Of a DNA stretch of 64,000 nucleotides, positions 22,723 through 33,180 are shown in pieces. The position numbers were made by a program, and so were the translations under genes. Location of the stretch: assembly GCA_003116875.1 (NCBI GenBank), contig BCKT01000009.1, positions 682,001-746,000 of the forward strand, read 5' to 3'. The stretch's first letter is position 1; every line of letters starts with the position of its first letter. The stretch is from Takashimella koratensis (Eukaryota > Basidiomycota > Tremellomycetes > Trichosporonales > Tetragoniomycetaceae). A model generated the notes under the pieces. The model had not been told where the DNA came from. It did not search any database and saw nothing but the letters and a program-made list of their open reading frames with translations.

Positions 22723-25036
22723 ATGGGCCGCACGAGTAAATCCAAGACCCCGACTTCGGGCCCATCGACACCACCTTCTCGCCCGTCGCTCTTCAACTCT
22801 GTCTCCCTGCGCTCTTCCTCCTCCTCTGGCTTTAAAAAAACGGACAGCGGGAGCGGGAGCAGCAGCAGCGGCGCCGCGTCGACCCGGCCCACCGCTCGGT
22901 CGTCCCTTCTTAACGTGCTCACGCGGCCTCGGCACCCAATCACCGCCGTTTCCTACGACACCTCGGCGTCAGTCTCCGTGAACACTCCCGATGCCGCCCT
23001 CGCTAGCCCCGAGGACGAGTTCAGCGACCGATCGACAATCAGCAGCTATGCGAGCTCGCTGGGCTCCCCGTCGCGCCAGCCGAGCTACGAGGAACTTGCG
23101 AGGATGTACAAGGATTACCTCGAGAAACCTTTTGTCAGCACCAAGACGGCGTTCAAGCACTCCGAGTTTGGCCACTGCAACAACCCCAACTGGCGGTGGA
23201 CGAGTCAGGTGGGTAGTGATCACTAGCTGACAGATGACAGGATCAGGCTGTGGATGATGGCAAAAGGATCAAACGACTAACACGCATTAGTGGAACCCAA
23301 ACGAACCGATCCACCCCGAGGAGGAGATGCAACCGCCATACTACATCCTGCTGTCGACTTATCTCAGGTAAGTTCTCAAGTCTGTAGCCATCCGAGCTCT
23401 CAACTCACCTCCCAGCTACATCATCCTCATCCTCTTTGGTCACATGCGAGACTTTTTCGGCAAGAAGTTCCGAACCTCGCGCTACATTCATTTCATGGAA
23501 CAGAATGGTTACGCACCTCTCAACTCGGACTTTGACTCATTCTACACTCGACGACTCAAGAAGCGTCTCGACGACTGCTTCTCGCGACCTGTCTCCTTGG
23601 TCGCGGGCCGCACAATCCTCATGTACGACCGGTACACGGACGACAGCAACTCGACTTTCCACCAGACGGGTACGCAGACCCGGGCACTCAACATCTCGTC
23701 GTACAACTACCTCGGCTTTGCGTCGTCCTCTGGTGGCTGCGCTGATGCCGTCGAAGCCGCGATCAAGCGATACGGTCCTGGCACTGGCGGGACGCGACAC
23801 GACGCGTCGACTCTCGACCTCCACCAGCAATGTGAGAAGCTCGTCGCTCGCTTCCTTGGTGTCGAGGCAGCCATGGTCGTGTCTATGGGCTTTGCGACCA
23901 ACTCGACCACGATCCCGGCGTTTGTTGACAAGGGCTGCCTCGTCATCTCTGATGAATTCAACCACTCCTCTATCCGATTCGGTGTCCGTCTCTCTGGGGC
24001 CAGCGTCCGTACTTTCAAGCACAACGACATGCACGCGCTTGAGCGACTCCTGCGTGACTCGATCTCTCAGGGCCAGCCACGGACCCACCGCCCATGGAAG
24101 AAGATCATCGTCATCGTCGAGGGCCTGTACTCGATGGAAGGAAGCCTGGTCAACCTCCCTGTCTTGCTTGACTTTAAACAGCGATACAAGTTCTACCTCT
24201 ACGTCGACGAGGCTCACTCGTGTGGTGCCCTTGGACCCAACGGACGCGGCGTCTGCGATTACTTTGGAATCGACCCGCGTGAAATCGACATTCTCATGGG
24301 TACATTCACCAAGTCGTTCGGAGCAGCCGGTGGCTACGTCGCTGGTACTAAAGACGCGATTGACCGATTGCGAGTTCGATCTCACGCCATGAGTTATGCG
24401 GAATCCATGCCGCCGCCGGTATTGATGCAGATCATCTCGTCGATGGCTGCGATCATGGGTGTTGCGCCACCGCTTGCGACACCTCCTCTAGCGCTCGATG
24501 GCAGCTCTGACGCTTTGGCCAACTCGGACAGCCTCAGTATCTCGTCTCGCAGCATGGTCAGCTACGGACCCGCTCCCGCCTCGATGCTCCCTTCGTGGCT
24601 CAACCTCCCGACCGCCTTGGCCAACGGCACCGAAGGTCGTGAGAAACTTCGTCGACTCGCATTCAACTCGCGTTACCTCTCCTCTGGTCTCCGTAAACTC
24701 GGTTTCATCGTCTACGGTCACCGCGACTCTCCGATCATCCCTCTACTCTTATTCAACCCGGGTAAAATGGCATCCTTCTCTCGCCTCATGCTTAACCGTA
24801 TCGGGCCGGACAAGACCCCGATCGCCGTCGTCATCGTTGCGTACCCTGCGACTCCGCTGATTACCTCTCGAGTGAGATTCTGCATGTCGGCAAGCTTTAC
24901 AAAGCATGATGTGGATATCTTGCTTCGAGCGTGTAGCGAGGTCGGCGATTTGCTCGATTTGAAACATGGCAAGGATAGGTGGGACGTCGAGCGCGTCATT
25001 GCGTCGGCAGAAGAACTCGTCGCGTCCAACTTTTAA
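22723..25036 (+). CDS. LCB2: serine palmitoyltransferase subunit 2 (Lcb2)
   Basis: Lcb2 is the PLP-binding catalytic subunit of ER serine palmitoyltransferase, which condenses serine and palmitoyl-CoA to 3-ketosphinganine, the first step of sphingolipid synthesis. Three exons (22723-23208, 23291-23367, 23416-25036) join in frame to 727 residues. An unusually long Ser/Thr-rich N-tail of about 120 residues precedes the membrane segment YYILLSTYLSYIILILFGH. The alpha-oxoamine synthase domain follows: ISSYNYLGFA, GTGGTRHDAS, VSMGFATNS, DEFNHSSIRFG, VDEAHSCGALG and the PLP-lysine motif GTFTKSFGAAGG (about 24298-24333). A Ser-rich insert (LANSDSLSISSRSM) sits within the C-terminal half. The ATG at 22723 is the first in frame; the upstream in-frame triplet at 22705 is TTG. 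Yeast Lcb2 is about 560 residues, so the extra length is mainly the N-tail and insert. Confidence 0.95.
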
Positions 25037-26300
25037 ATCCTTACGCGGCAATCAGTCTTTCGATTTACGTCGTCGGTATGGGGGAAAACGAATCACGATA
25101 GTCGCGAATGTGTATAAGAAAGATAGGTTCGAGTTAAGATGAACATCGATACAAACCAGAAAAACAATAACAGGCAACGGTCCAAGAAAAAAACGATTCG
25201 GTTCGATTAATCCGAGGATGACGAGAACTATGAGGAATACGAGGAATACCAAAAGCGAGACTCTGAATTGGTCGTTGATCGATCAGTAACTGGGTCCATG
25301 TCGTATCTTGATCTGTGTTATACTTTTGTGACTTGCGGCGTATCCTCTCGTTTTCCTTCCTTTTCTTCTTCTCTCTCTCTCTCTATCTCTCTCCTTTCTT
25401 TCATTCTTCTTTCACTTTGTCTTTCTCTTCGCTCTCTTACTATACTTTTCTATTCTCTATTACTGGTCTTTGAACCTTCACTGTCTTTTTTACCCTACTT
25501 CCGTTCTTTGATGCCCTCGTTTCCCGGTCTCTGACTCTGTCCTGCGCCCTTTGGTGGTCTAGCTATACTCTTGTGTGAATCAAAAAATCTATCTGTCAAT
25601 CTCTCTCTCTCTCTCTCTCTCTTTTTCTTCGCTCTTCCCCTTGGCTTCTTCTCCTGTGCTTGACCTAACTGGTCTCGGTCAATCATTTGCTTCTCTAGTG
25701 ACTCAAACTACTGTGCCATCTACTTTTCTCTCGCTATCGTTCCTCTACCGTACACTCTCTGTTCAAGAGGGGAAATGCAATCCATATCAATACCAAGCTG
25801 CACTAGCTACCTGAGCTTTAAGTTTTATTCGAGACTGCCTCCCTCATTAGAGAAGCGCTGAAGACGACCGTGGTCATTCATGCCTCGGCCCCGTAATACG
25901 TTACTTGACGTTACCGAGCGTGTTGCAGATGTGCATCTTATATTGCATCTTCACTCAACGACCAGCCAATGCATCGTGGGAAGCAGATCATTACGGTCAC
26001 ATCATCACTTCTTCCGCCTCCCTTCTGCCTAACGCCATGCCCAACTCATGGTCTATCGCTCAGTTCGATCGTCTCCGTCTCGTCGCTGACTTGTCCGTCC
26101 CATCCAAACTTGAGTTCAGTGCGCATCTCTCTCCGGACACAAATCTGGGTTGGTCAGTATAAACTCTGGCCACGCTTACAACCCCTCAACTCTATCAACC
26201 CCACTACCCTTGACCAAGCCCTTACCACCACATCAAATCAACCGTTTCCCGAAACCCCCTTTGCCCCTTTCTCTCTCCCCGCTCAAACGCCGTATTCCAA
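25037..26300. other. convergent intergenic region, pyrimidine-rich
   Basis: This gap lies between the LCB2 and SYS1 stop codons. It is strongly pyrimidine-rich on the plus strand from about 25340 to 25760, with CT microsatellites at about 25372-25392 and 25600-25622. No gene is recognised; it should hold two 3' UTRs. Confidence 0.5.
25600..25622 (+). repeat. (CT)n microsatellite
   Basis: About eleven CT units in a wider pyrimidine-rich tract. Confidence 0.85.
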
Positions 26301-27495
26301 CTAATGACCCACCTGTTCACCAACAACGATCATCAACAACGCTCCGAGAGCTTGTATGACCCAGAAATAGATGGAAGTTGGGAACGCCTTGGCGTAGTAG
26401 GTCGTAAGAATCAAGTGATTGAGATTGAGGGTGAGGGAGAAGTCGAGGATGTAGGTCGGGCGACGGATGAGGTAGTATAGTGGGATGATGCTGGGGTTGG
26501 GGGTTAGCGTTGAAATGGTATGTATAGGGGTAAGAGAAGGGGGAGAAAGCGGAGAGGGGAGGTGAACAGCAGGAAGCCATGTCGATAAAAGTTGAATGAG
26601 AAACCAAAGACGAGAGTCAGACTTAATCCCACTCACTCTACGGCGGCAGCGACCAACCAAGCGGCACCAAGTAACCAGCCTCTCCTATCATCTACTCCAA
26701 AATCCCAAATTTCCATTTCCTCCTCTACATTCGCATGACCTTTAACACCTGCTCCCATTCCTTCATCTTCTTCAACTACTGCGCCTACTTGTTTACCACC
26801 TGCCCAAGCTCCGCCCCAGTTCCTCCACCCTTTCCCTCCACCCACGCCCGCGCCCACGCCCGCGCCCGCGCCCGCGCCCTTCCCTGCCTTTCCTGTCGGA
26901 CTACCGCCGCTTCCCCCGAGGTTGGGGAGAACGACAGTGGGGCGAGAGGCCATCTCCCGCCAATCGAGGATATGACCAACGGTAGATGATCCCCCAGAGT
27001 ACTGGAGAAGCGCAGGAGAGGTGAAGGAGCTCAAGAGGGTAGGAACGAGCAGGGCGAGTGTAAGGTAATGGATCGTCTGCATGCAGATGATCTGGGAGTG
27101 TCAGCGAGATTGGGTCAAATATGAACTGGAGGAAGGAAGGGCAAGGAGAAAGAACCGGGGTGGGTGAGGTTAGGGGAGGTAAAGTGAGGTCAGAAGAGGG
27201 ACATACTTGGGAGATGATCCTGTGAAGACGGGTTGGGTAAATTGTTGGTCAGTAACACGAACGTCGATTTCAGTCACGTCGCTCTTTCCTCACGTCGCTC
27301 TTTCCCCCCGTCTCGCTTCCTCTCCTTGGGGGGAAAGATTGTCGACCAGACCGCTCCAATTCCAGTCATATAACACGCACCCTCTCCTCCCTCTACGCCC
27401 TCTACCTGGCCATCCTCGCTCCGTCCTCGCCCTATCGGCTATGTCTCAACCACAAGTTCAACTCACAGGACAGGGTCCCACCCTTGGACCCGCAT
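26301..27495 (-). CDS. SYS1: Golgi integral membrane protein Sys1
   Basis: Sys1 is a four-pass trans-Golgi membrane protein that recruits the Arl3/ARFRP1 GTPase and so supports endosome-Golgi traffic. Four exons, 27467-27495, 27207-27219 (a 13-nt micro-exon), 26637-27091 and 26301-26490, join in frame to 228 residues. The N-terminus MRVQGWDPVLIISQ runs straight into IICMQTIHYLTLALL, as in the family. Conserved elements follow: LDWREMASRPT, then after an intron the C-terminal block RRPTYILDFSLTLN, LTTYYAKAFPTS and ALGALLMIVVGEQ. Between them is a Gly/Ala-rich insertion (GKGAGAGAGVGAGVGGGKG), not typical of Sys1, which explains the extra length over yeast (about 200 residues). The two first introns would hide the start from a simple frame scan. 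Confidence 0.93.
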
Positions 27496-28034
27496 CTTGG
27501 CTCGATAGACTTATCTAACCCGCTTTCCGCTGCTTCCTCTCTACGTCAAGTTGAAGCCTGTCTGTCGCTTGATCGGATCGAAATCTGCAACCAGTCGAAA
27601 CACCAGTCGACGTTGGTTGTTGGGTTTGATTGGGCTCTGAACTCGTAACTCTTCGGCTCTTATCGATTTGGCCCCTGGATCAGAGGCGGTAAATCTTGGT
27701 CGATAAGGTTGAACCGTAGTGCACAGATGCCCCTCGGATAGTAGTGGAGACGTGAAGATTGGGATTGAGAAACGGTTGGAGAGATGAATGTATGAAGAGA
27801 TGAGGCGTGGGATGTGGGATGGGATGGGATGAGATATGTGACGGATGAGACGATTGACGATTGAACGGGATGACGCGAAGGTCGGAGCGAGGATTATTTG
27901 GAATTGCCCCGACGACTGGAACCTGAACCTGAACCTAGACCACCTCCACTCTCGCCTACCGCGTCCGTCAGCATCTCTCTCGCTTTACTTTACATTTCAC
28001 CTCTTATCCTCGACCCATCTTCATCTTCACATTC
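27496..28034. other. divergent promoter region between SYS1 and the gene at 28035
   Basis: A 539-bp gap between two outward-facing ATG codons. It holds G-rich TGGGATG-type short repeats near 27800-27835. No coding exon is seen. Confidence 0.5.
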
Positions 28035-30011
28035 ATGCAACGGTATCAGCCCCCGCATATGCGGTCTCGCCCAGGCGCTCCCGGCGTTGGCAGCGGCGGG
28101 GGGTCCAATCCTCGCTCTTCCCCCACCCCGTCCGCCTCGGCCACCACCCCTACCTCTACCTTGAACGGCTCTAGAGTTGTTACTATGGCTCCTACTATCG
28201 CTCCTAGCCGACCACCACCTTCTGGTCTCCGCCCCTCGCAGCGCGACTGGTCTGGCTTCCCATCTTCAACCTCTCGACCTTCCCCTTCTTCCTCATCTAC
28301 ACCAGCCGGACCACCCCGCGCGCAACCCAGCTCGAGCTCCTGGCCCCCTGTTCCTCGACCCACCCGCTCCCCTGCTCCTCCTGGCCAACAAGGAGGATAC
28401 ACCCTCGCCTCCCCTGCGTCTGACCTCCGGCCATCGCGAAGGGTCTTCGATACGAATCCATTGGGCGAGATGGAGATGATGCAGAGCGTTTCGAGAAGTG
28501 GAGGCGAAGGAGGGGAAGGCGATGCGTGAGTTGGCTTCAAAAATCAGTCACGAGACTTGGGTCATCCTCAACCAACATTCAACGAGTTTCGATTGATTGG
28601 GAAGGGAAAAGAAGGAAACTGATCAATCCTGGGCTACGTTGGGGGACTCAGGTTGAAAGACTGGAAAACTCAGGAGAGGTTTAGACTTTACATTGAGGAA
28701 CGGGTGAGTCTAATTCTACAACACCTAGCCAAAGATCCAGCTGACAGGTGTCTTCTTACCTCCTGGTCGCTCTTGCTATTCCTCATGTGGCCTGCTCGAC
28801 TATTGCAGATAGAGAAACATCGCCGAGCGTTCAACCTCTCCGCAGACCGATGCGCACCCGTCGACGCAGCCGAAGAGCTCGAGAGCGTACAGAGTCTTGT
28901 GCTCCTCTTCCGTAAATTTACCCTCTCCTCCTCCCCCACCCCCAATGTTGAATACAGGCTGATCTCTATCTGTAGGTAAACTACGAGAAGGCGTCGTCGC
29001 TTCAGGTCGGATAGACCCCTTCGCCATCCAAGGTACATACATCTCTCTGCTCCCCTATCTCTCATCCCTTTTTTCGCCCCGTCGCACATTCCAAGCTGAT
29101 GAATACTTGCAGTCTTCGAAGATTCAGCGCGATACGCTGTCTTTGCTCGAAACCACGCCCAACTCCGATCTTCATTAAGCGGTCTGATTCCAGGCTTGTA
29201 CATCGCGGTGGACGAGGTCGGCAACAAACACGATCAGAGCAACGGTCCAAACGAAAGTCAAAGCGATAGTGTCGCCGATCTGACGAGCGGTCTTGCGAAG
29301 CTAGACGTGGGCGAGCAAGGGACAAGCTCGACAAGTGCAGGTCGAGATAAGAGAGCAGAATTCACAACGCTGCATCTCTTACAGATGTTGGTACAGGATC
29401 GGACAATGTTTCATACGACATTTATGGATCTGACCACGCCTCCTCGACGACCGATGATTGGGGCGGGGGNGGAACTCCGCAATGGCAATGGCAATGGCGA
29501 CGGTGCTTCAGCCGGGGCGGGTGATCCGACAAGTGCTTCGACGTTGAAGATACTCGGAACTCACGAGGGACGGGCTTTCATCAAGCCGTCCGAGATACCA
29601 CTTGTGATTTTAGCGAACAAGGCACTGGCACCTGAAACATTTGATCCGTTACTCTATTTCCAACTATGCCGCGGGGTTCAGGACCAAGGACACGAGTCTG
29701 GAGACATCGAATCGGGGATATCTAGTTCACCTGGGTCACCTAGGCTAGTGGGAACCGCCGCCTCTGTGGCTCGGGAACCACATATCCGTGGTGTACTCTC
29801 CTGGGCAGAAGGGGACGTCCGAGATAGAGCGTGGGCAGTCGTCCGGCGGGCGTACCTCGAAGCGGATCTAGAATGGGTAGGGAGGATGTTGGGTCTCCCA
29901 CAAAGGCGCGGTGGAGGAGAAGGGGTAGGTGTAGGCCAGATAGGGACGGTGGAAGAGTGGGTAGAAGGGAAGGGCGCGAAAGTCGTCGATGGGCGAGTCA
30001 AACTACGGTGA
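28035..30011 (+). CDS. conserved-looking hypothetical protein, possible SAC3/CSN8-type helical domain
   Basis: Start ATG at 28035, stop TGA at 30009-30011; introns follow GEGDA (about 28526), YIEER (about 28703), LLFRK (about 28910) and FAIQ (about 29030). The N-terminal 165 residues are Pro/Ser-rich and probably disordered. A helical region follows: LKDWKTQERFRLYIEER, IEKHRRAFNLSADRC, VQSLVLLFRKLREGVVASGR, DPFAIQVFEDSARYAVFARN and SSLSGLIPGLYIA. The pattern of a long helix, LREG-S-R-D-FA and then a helix with Y/F-E-x-x-A-R is reminiscent of SAC3/GANP and CSN8/PSMD8 helical-repeat proteins, but I cannot confirm it. The C-terminal part has HLLQMLVQDRTMFH and RDRAWAVVRRAYLEADLEW, consistent with more helices. 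An N at 29470 makes one codon unreadable inside a Gly-rich stretch. The frame is real; the function is unassigned. Confidence 0.7.
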
Positions 30012-30060
30012 ATGAGGCACGTGGTAGTAACATAGATGAGAGATCTAGAGGCATTGGTGC

Positions 30061-30130
30061 TTGTCAAGGATGTCGAAGCATGTCGAAGCATGTCGAAATA
30101 TGTCGTAGTATGTCGTAGCTTGTTGTCATG
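30061..30130 (+). repeat. 10-bp tandem repeat (TGTCGAAGCA / TGTCGTAGTA)
   Basis: Five clear 10-bp units at 30071-30120 (TGTCGAAGCA twice, then TGTCGAAATA, TGTCGTAGTA, TGTCGTAGCT), with degenerate units on both sides. It lies in the 3' gap between convergent genes, 50 bp after a stop codon. Confidence 0.8.
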
Positions 30131-30287
30131 GAGTAATCTTATGCACTGTATCTTGTCCATCTTGACCAATTCCGTGATCAACAAATCACCGCACAAATCA
30201 AACTGGAAACTTTTCACATCGCAGAATAGACACAACTTCTAAATTCAAGACTACTGTAGCAAAGAAGAGAGCGCAGGGGTTGTGCAG

Positions 30288-31751
30288 TTACGCCTTGTAC
30301 GCGCCGAGCTTGGCAAACTGCTCGACCGTGTCCTTGACAGTCTGCTCGAATGGGATATCTACCAAGCGTCAGCTATGTTTCATGATTCCACCGTAGTGTC
30401 GCCAAACCACTACTCACAAGTCATCCCCAGTTCTTTGACAGACTTGGTTGCGTCGATCGCATAGTTGCCAGCGGCCAAAAGGTCTTCGCCCGGGTTCCCG
30501 GTGACGATGGACTCGGCGTACTGGGGGTATGCAGTGCGTGCGATATCCGCGTATCGCTGGAAGTCGTACATCTCGGAGAAGATGAGGAACCGGCCTGTTG
30601 TAGAGCGTGCAGCGGATTCGTAAGCGGCTTTGGCGACGTCACGAACCTTTGAGATTGTTTAGCAGATATAACGGCGATGCGTAGTGTAGAGGGTGTGTAA
30701 GGGGAGGAAGGAGGAAGGAATAGGGAAAATACTCACGTCAATGAATCCGGTGAAAGAGGTGTCAGGGAGCTTGCCGTCCTTGCCACCGGTGACGATCGAC
30801 ATCTGGAGCGAAGTGGAGACGTCGGGAGTTGTAAGGGAATCAATGTGGTACGCAGGGCCGAAGATCACTTAGGGGTAATCAAGTTAGTATATCGGTGAAG
30901 CTAAGCAGATCTTCACTCCTTCACAAGGAAGTATGCGGTTTGGGGTGCGGCAGTGTTGCGAACGTGTAGGACGTGACTTACTAGGCGGGTTGAGAGAAGT
31001 GAGCGCATAAGTAGCCCCGGTGCGCTTGTGGGTCTCGAAAGCGGCGAGTTCGGCAAACTTCTTGGAAGCGCAGTACCAGACGACGGTAGCTAAAGGGCTA
31101 CTTTGTATCAGCGGCTTGTCCGTTTTTCTCTTCTGTTCAAGCCCCAAGTGTAGGAACCGGGGCCACTCCACTCACTTGGAAGTATCGAGGGCTTCACACT
31201 CCTCCTCAGTGGTCGGGAGGTAGTCTGCCTCGGTATAGACTTTCCCAGTCTGCTCGGCGAAAGGTTTGAGCTCGACGACAGCAGCAAAGGAAGAGACGAT
31301 CGAGACAGTCTTGATGGATGGGTAACGAGCAGCTTGGGCAAGGACGTTGGTCGTTCCCTTCACTGCGGGGTCACGGTACTCGGCCCAGTTGGAGCCGGAG
31401 AGGTGGTACGGCGACGCAACGTGGGCGACCTATTCAAAAGTCAGCGGAAGGAAGGGGACGACAAGGAGTCCAAGAAAGACAATGAAGTGGGGAGTCGGAC
31501 AAGGGTAGATGACTCACAGCGTCAACGCCGTCAAGAGCAGTGGAAAAGTCACCCTCGGCCAGATCGGTGACAGCTACCGTCTGGATCTTGCCTTCCTCTG
31601 CCCACTTCTTCAAGTGAGGCAGCTGGAGGACGGTATCGGCTTTGGCTTGGGATCGGACAGTACCCCGGACGGTCCAGCCTTGAGAGAGGAAGTGCGCGGC
31701 AGTATGGACGGCGACAAAGCCGTTGAGACCGGTGATGAGGACAGAGGGCAT
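30288..31751 (-). CDS. NAD(P)-dependent extended SDR, dihydroflavonol-4-reductase/Gre2-like (copy 1)
   Basis: A cytosolic short-chain dehydrogenase of the DFR/ketoreductase (Gre2-like) class, which reduces carbonyl substrates with NADPH. Start ATG at 31751 (MPSVLITGLNGFVAVHTA), stop TAA at 30288-30290. Nucleotide-binding motif ITGLNGFVA near the N-terminus; WTVRGTVR with the Arg typical of NADP preference; DPAVKGTTNVLAQA; SIVSSFAAVV with the catalytic Ser; and the YxxxK pair in VVWYCASKKFAELAA. The C-terminal part has VIFGPAYH, GFIDVRDVAKA and a tail ending AKLGAYKA. Introns occur after DAVS/A, LDTSK, LNPP, FIDV and LGMT. A copy with matching intron positions lies upstream at 33181-34721, so this is a tandem duplication. 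The substrate is unknown. Confidence 0.9.
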
Positions 31752-31858
31752 GGTGGTGGTGGTGGTGGTGGTGGTGGTTGGGGTGAGGTTGTGGTTGTCG
31801 TTGGAAGGAGAGGAGTGTAAAGTTGTTGGGATGAGGAGGAGAGAGGTGAAGATGGGCT

Positions 31859-31868
31859 GATTTATATA
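31859..31868 (-). promoter_or_regulatory. TATA box of SDR copy 1
   Basis: TATATAAATC on the minus strand, about 110 bp before the ATG at 31751. The 5' UTR between them contains a CCA-repeat run just before the start. Confidence 0.5.
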
Positions 31869-33180
31869 CCTTGCGACGAGGCAACATCGCGTAGGAGCCA
31901 ACAAGATGTCAAGGTGGAGGTGAAGACGTCAAGTGGAGGTTTGGTTGTCTCTCAATGACGGGTCAAGAGCCACGGTGCCCAAAGCTACCCTTGCTGGCTG
32001 CTTGCGGAATTCACGGACAGTGACAGGTTCAGGTGATGTGCCTGGTCCATAGATAAACGACCTACATACCTCCACCCTCCACCTAATCAGCCCACCCCAC
32101 CTCCACTTATCACCAAGCCAACAAGCGAGGCGTGAGAGTAGTAATAATCCACCCTACAGTGTCAGTATCTACCTTCCTATACCGGTACAGTAAGCCCATA
32201 ACAGAATTCCGCGGGTCGACGGGGCTGTAGACCCCCGCGGGAAACAGTCAGCCCATGCAAGTGACCACAAACACCTTCATCAACCCTCGCAAAATCACAT
32301 CTGCTGGCCCCTCCTTCACGGCTCTTACCCTACTGAACGAGCTCAAGTCTTACTCCACCTCCACCATCTCGCTTCCAATATCCATGGGTCAGCTTTGGCG
32401 CCATCCTCGCGATAGAGAGGACATGACAAGGGTGTTAGATGCTTGATAACGATGATGTTGATGACGACAAGAATTATTCAAACGTTTGATTTTTTACTCA
32501 AAAGTTGAGATTTTCGATACAACGTTGTCCCAATTTCCTGCAACGTTGGTCAACTTTTGAGCAAATGTTGACAACCTTGACCCAAGCTTGCTCTGGGTGA
32601 TCCTCCGCTCTTTGACAGATCACTACAGGTCAACACTGCCGTCATGAACGTTGGCATATTTTATTCAACCACCCCACATAAGTGACAACCTCCACACTGG
32701 CGCACGGCCCAATGGCTAAGCCGAAGGGCAAAGTCCAAGCGACGAGCCTAGTGGAGGCGGCTTGGCTCATGGCCTCCGAGGGCAAAAACGAGATAAAGGC
32801 TCCAGACGAGAGCATGGTGGAGGTCATCCATCCCCGTACAAGAGGGGTTCAATGGTCTCCGCGTCCATACCTTGGCACGGCCAGCGGTCATCTGTTTTCC
32901 TTTGCTCAGCGACGTCCAAACGAGGCCCGGCAATGAGCAGTGAGCCAAGTGAGCAATCAACATCGCCGAGGTGGAGGGTGGAGGGTGTGAAGTTGCGAGA
33001 TGACACGGAAGTACGTAGGTGAATGGCGCGATGTACACAACGTTTCTGCATACGTCGACGAGCGATTGGGGCATTGGAGTTGACTGACTTGAGTACCACG
33101 CTTCTTCTTCAACTTTGTCTCTTCTCTTCCTTCCAACCATTGCAACGACATTCATCCGTGAAACGCAATCCTGGACGGGT
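31869..33180. other. intergenic region between tandem SDR genes
   Basis: A 1.3-kb gap that should hold the copy 1 promoter and the copy 2 3' UTR. It contains a near-perfect dyad around 32207-32238 (CCGCGGGTC against GACCCCCGCGG) and an inverted-repeat element at 32497-32561. Open frames here lack ATG starts or known motifs, so I call no gene. Confidence 0.5.
32497..32561. repeat. inverted-repeat element with nested palindromes
   Basis: CTCAAAAGTTGA (32497-32508) is matched by TCAACTTTTGAG (32550-32561), a perfect 12-bp inverted repeat with a 41-base spacer. Inside lie the 10-bp palindrome ACAACGTTGT (32519-32528) and the 8-bp palindrome CAACGTTG (32541-32548). The local sequence is A/T-richer than its surroundings. 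Confidence 0.75.

Noticed and set aside
23537..24385. 282-codon minus-strand open frame opposite LCB2
   Set aside because: It is a complement shadow of the conserved Lcb2 frame, Val/Arg/Glu-biased and without motifs.
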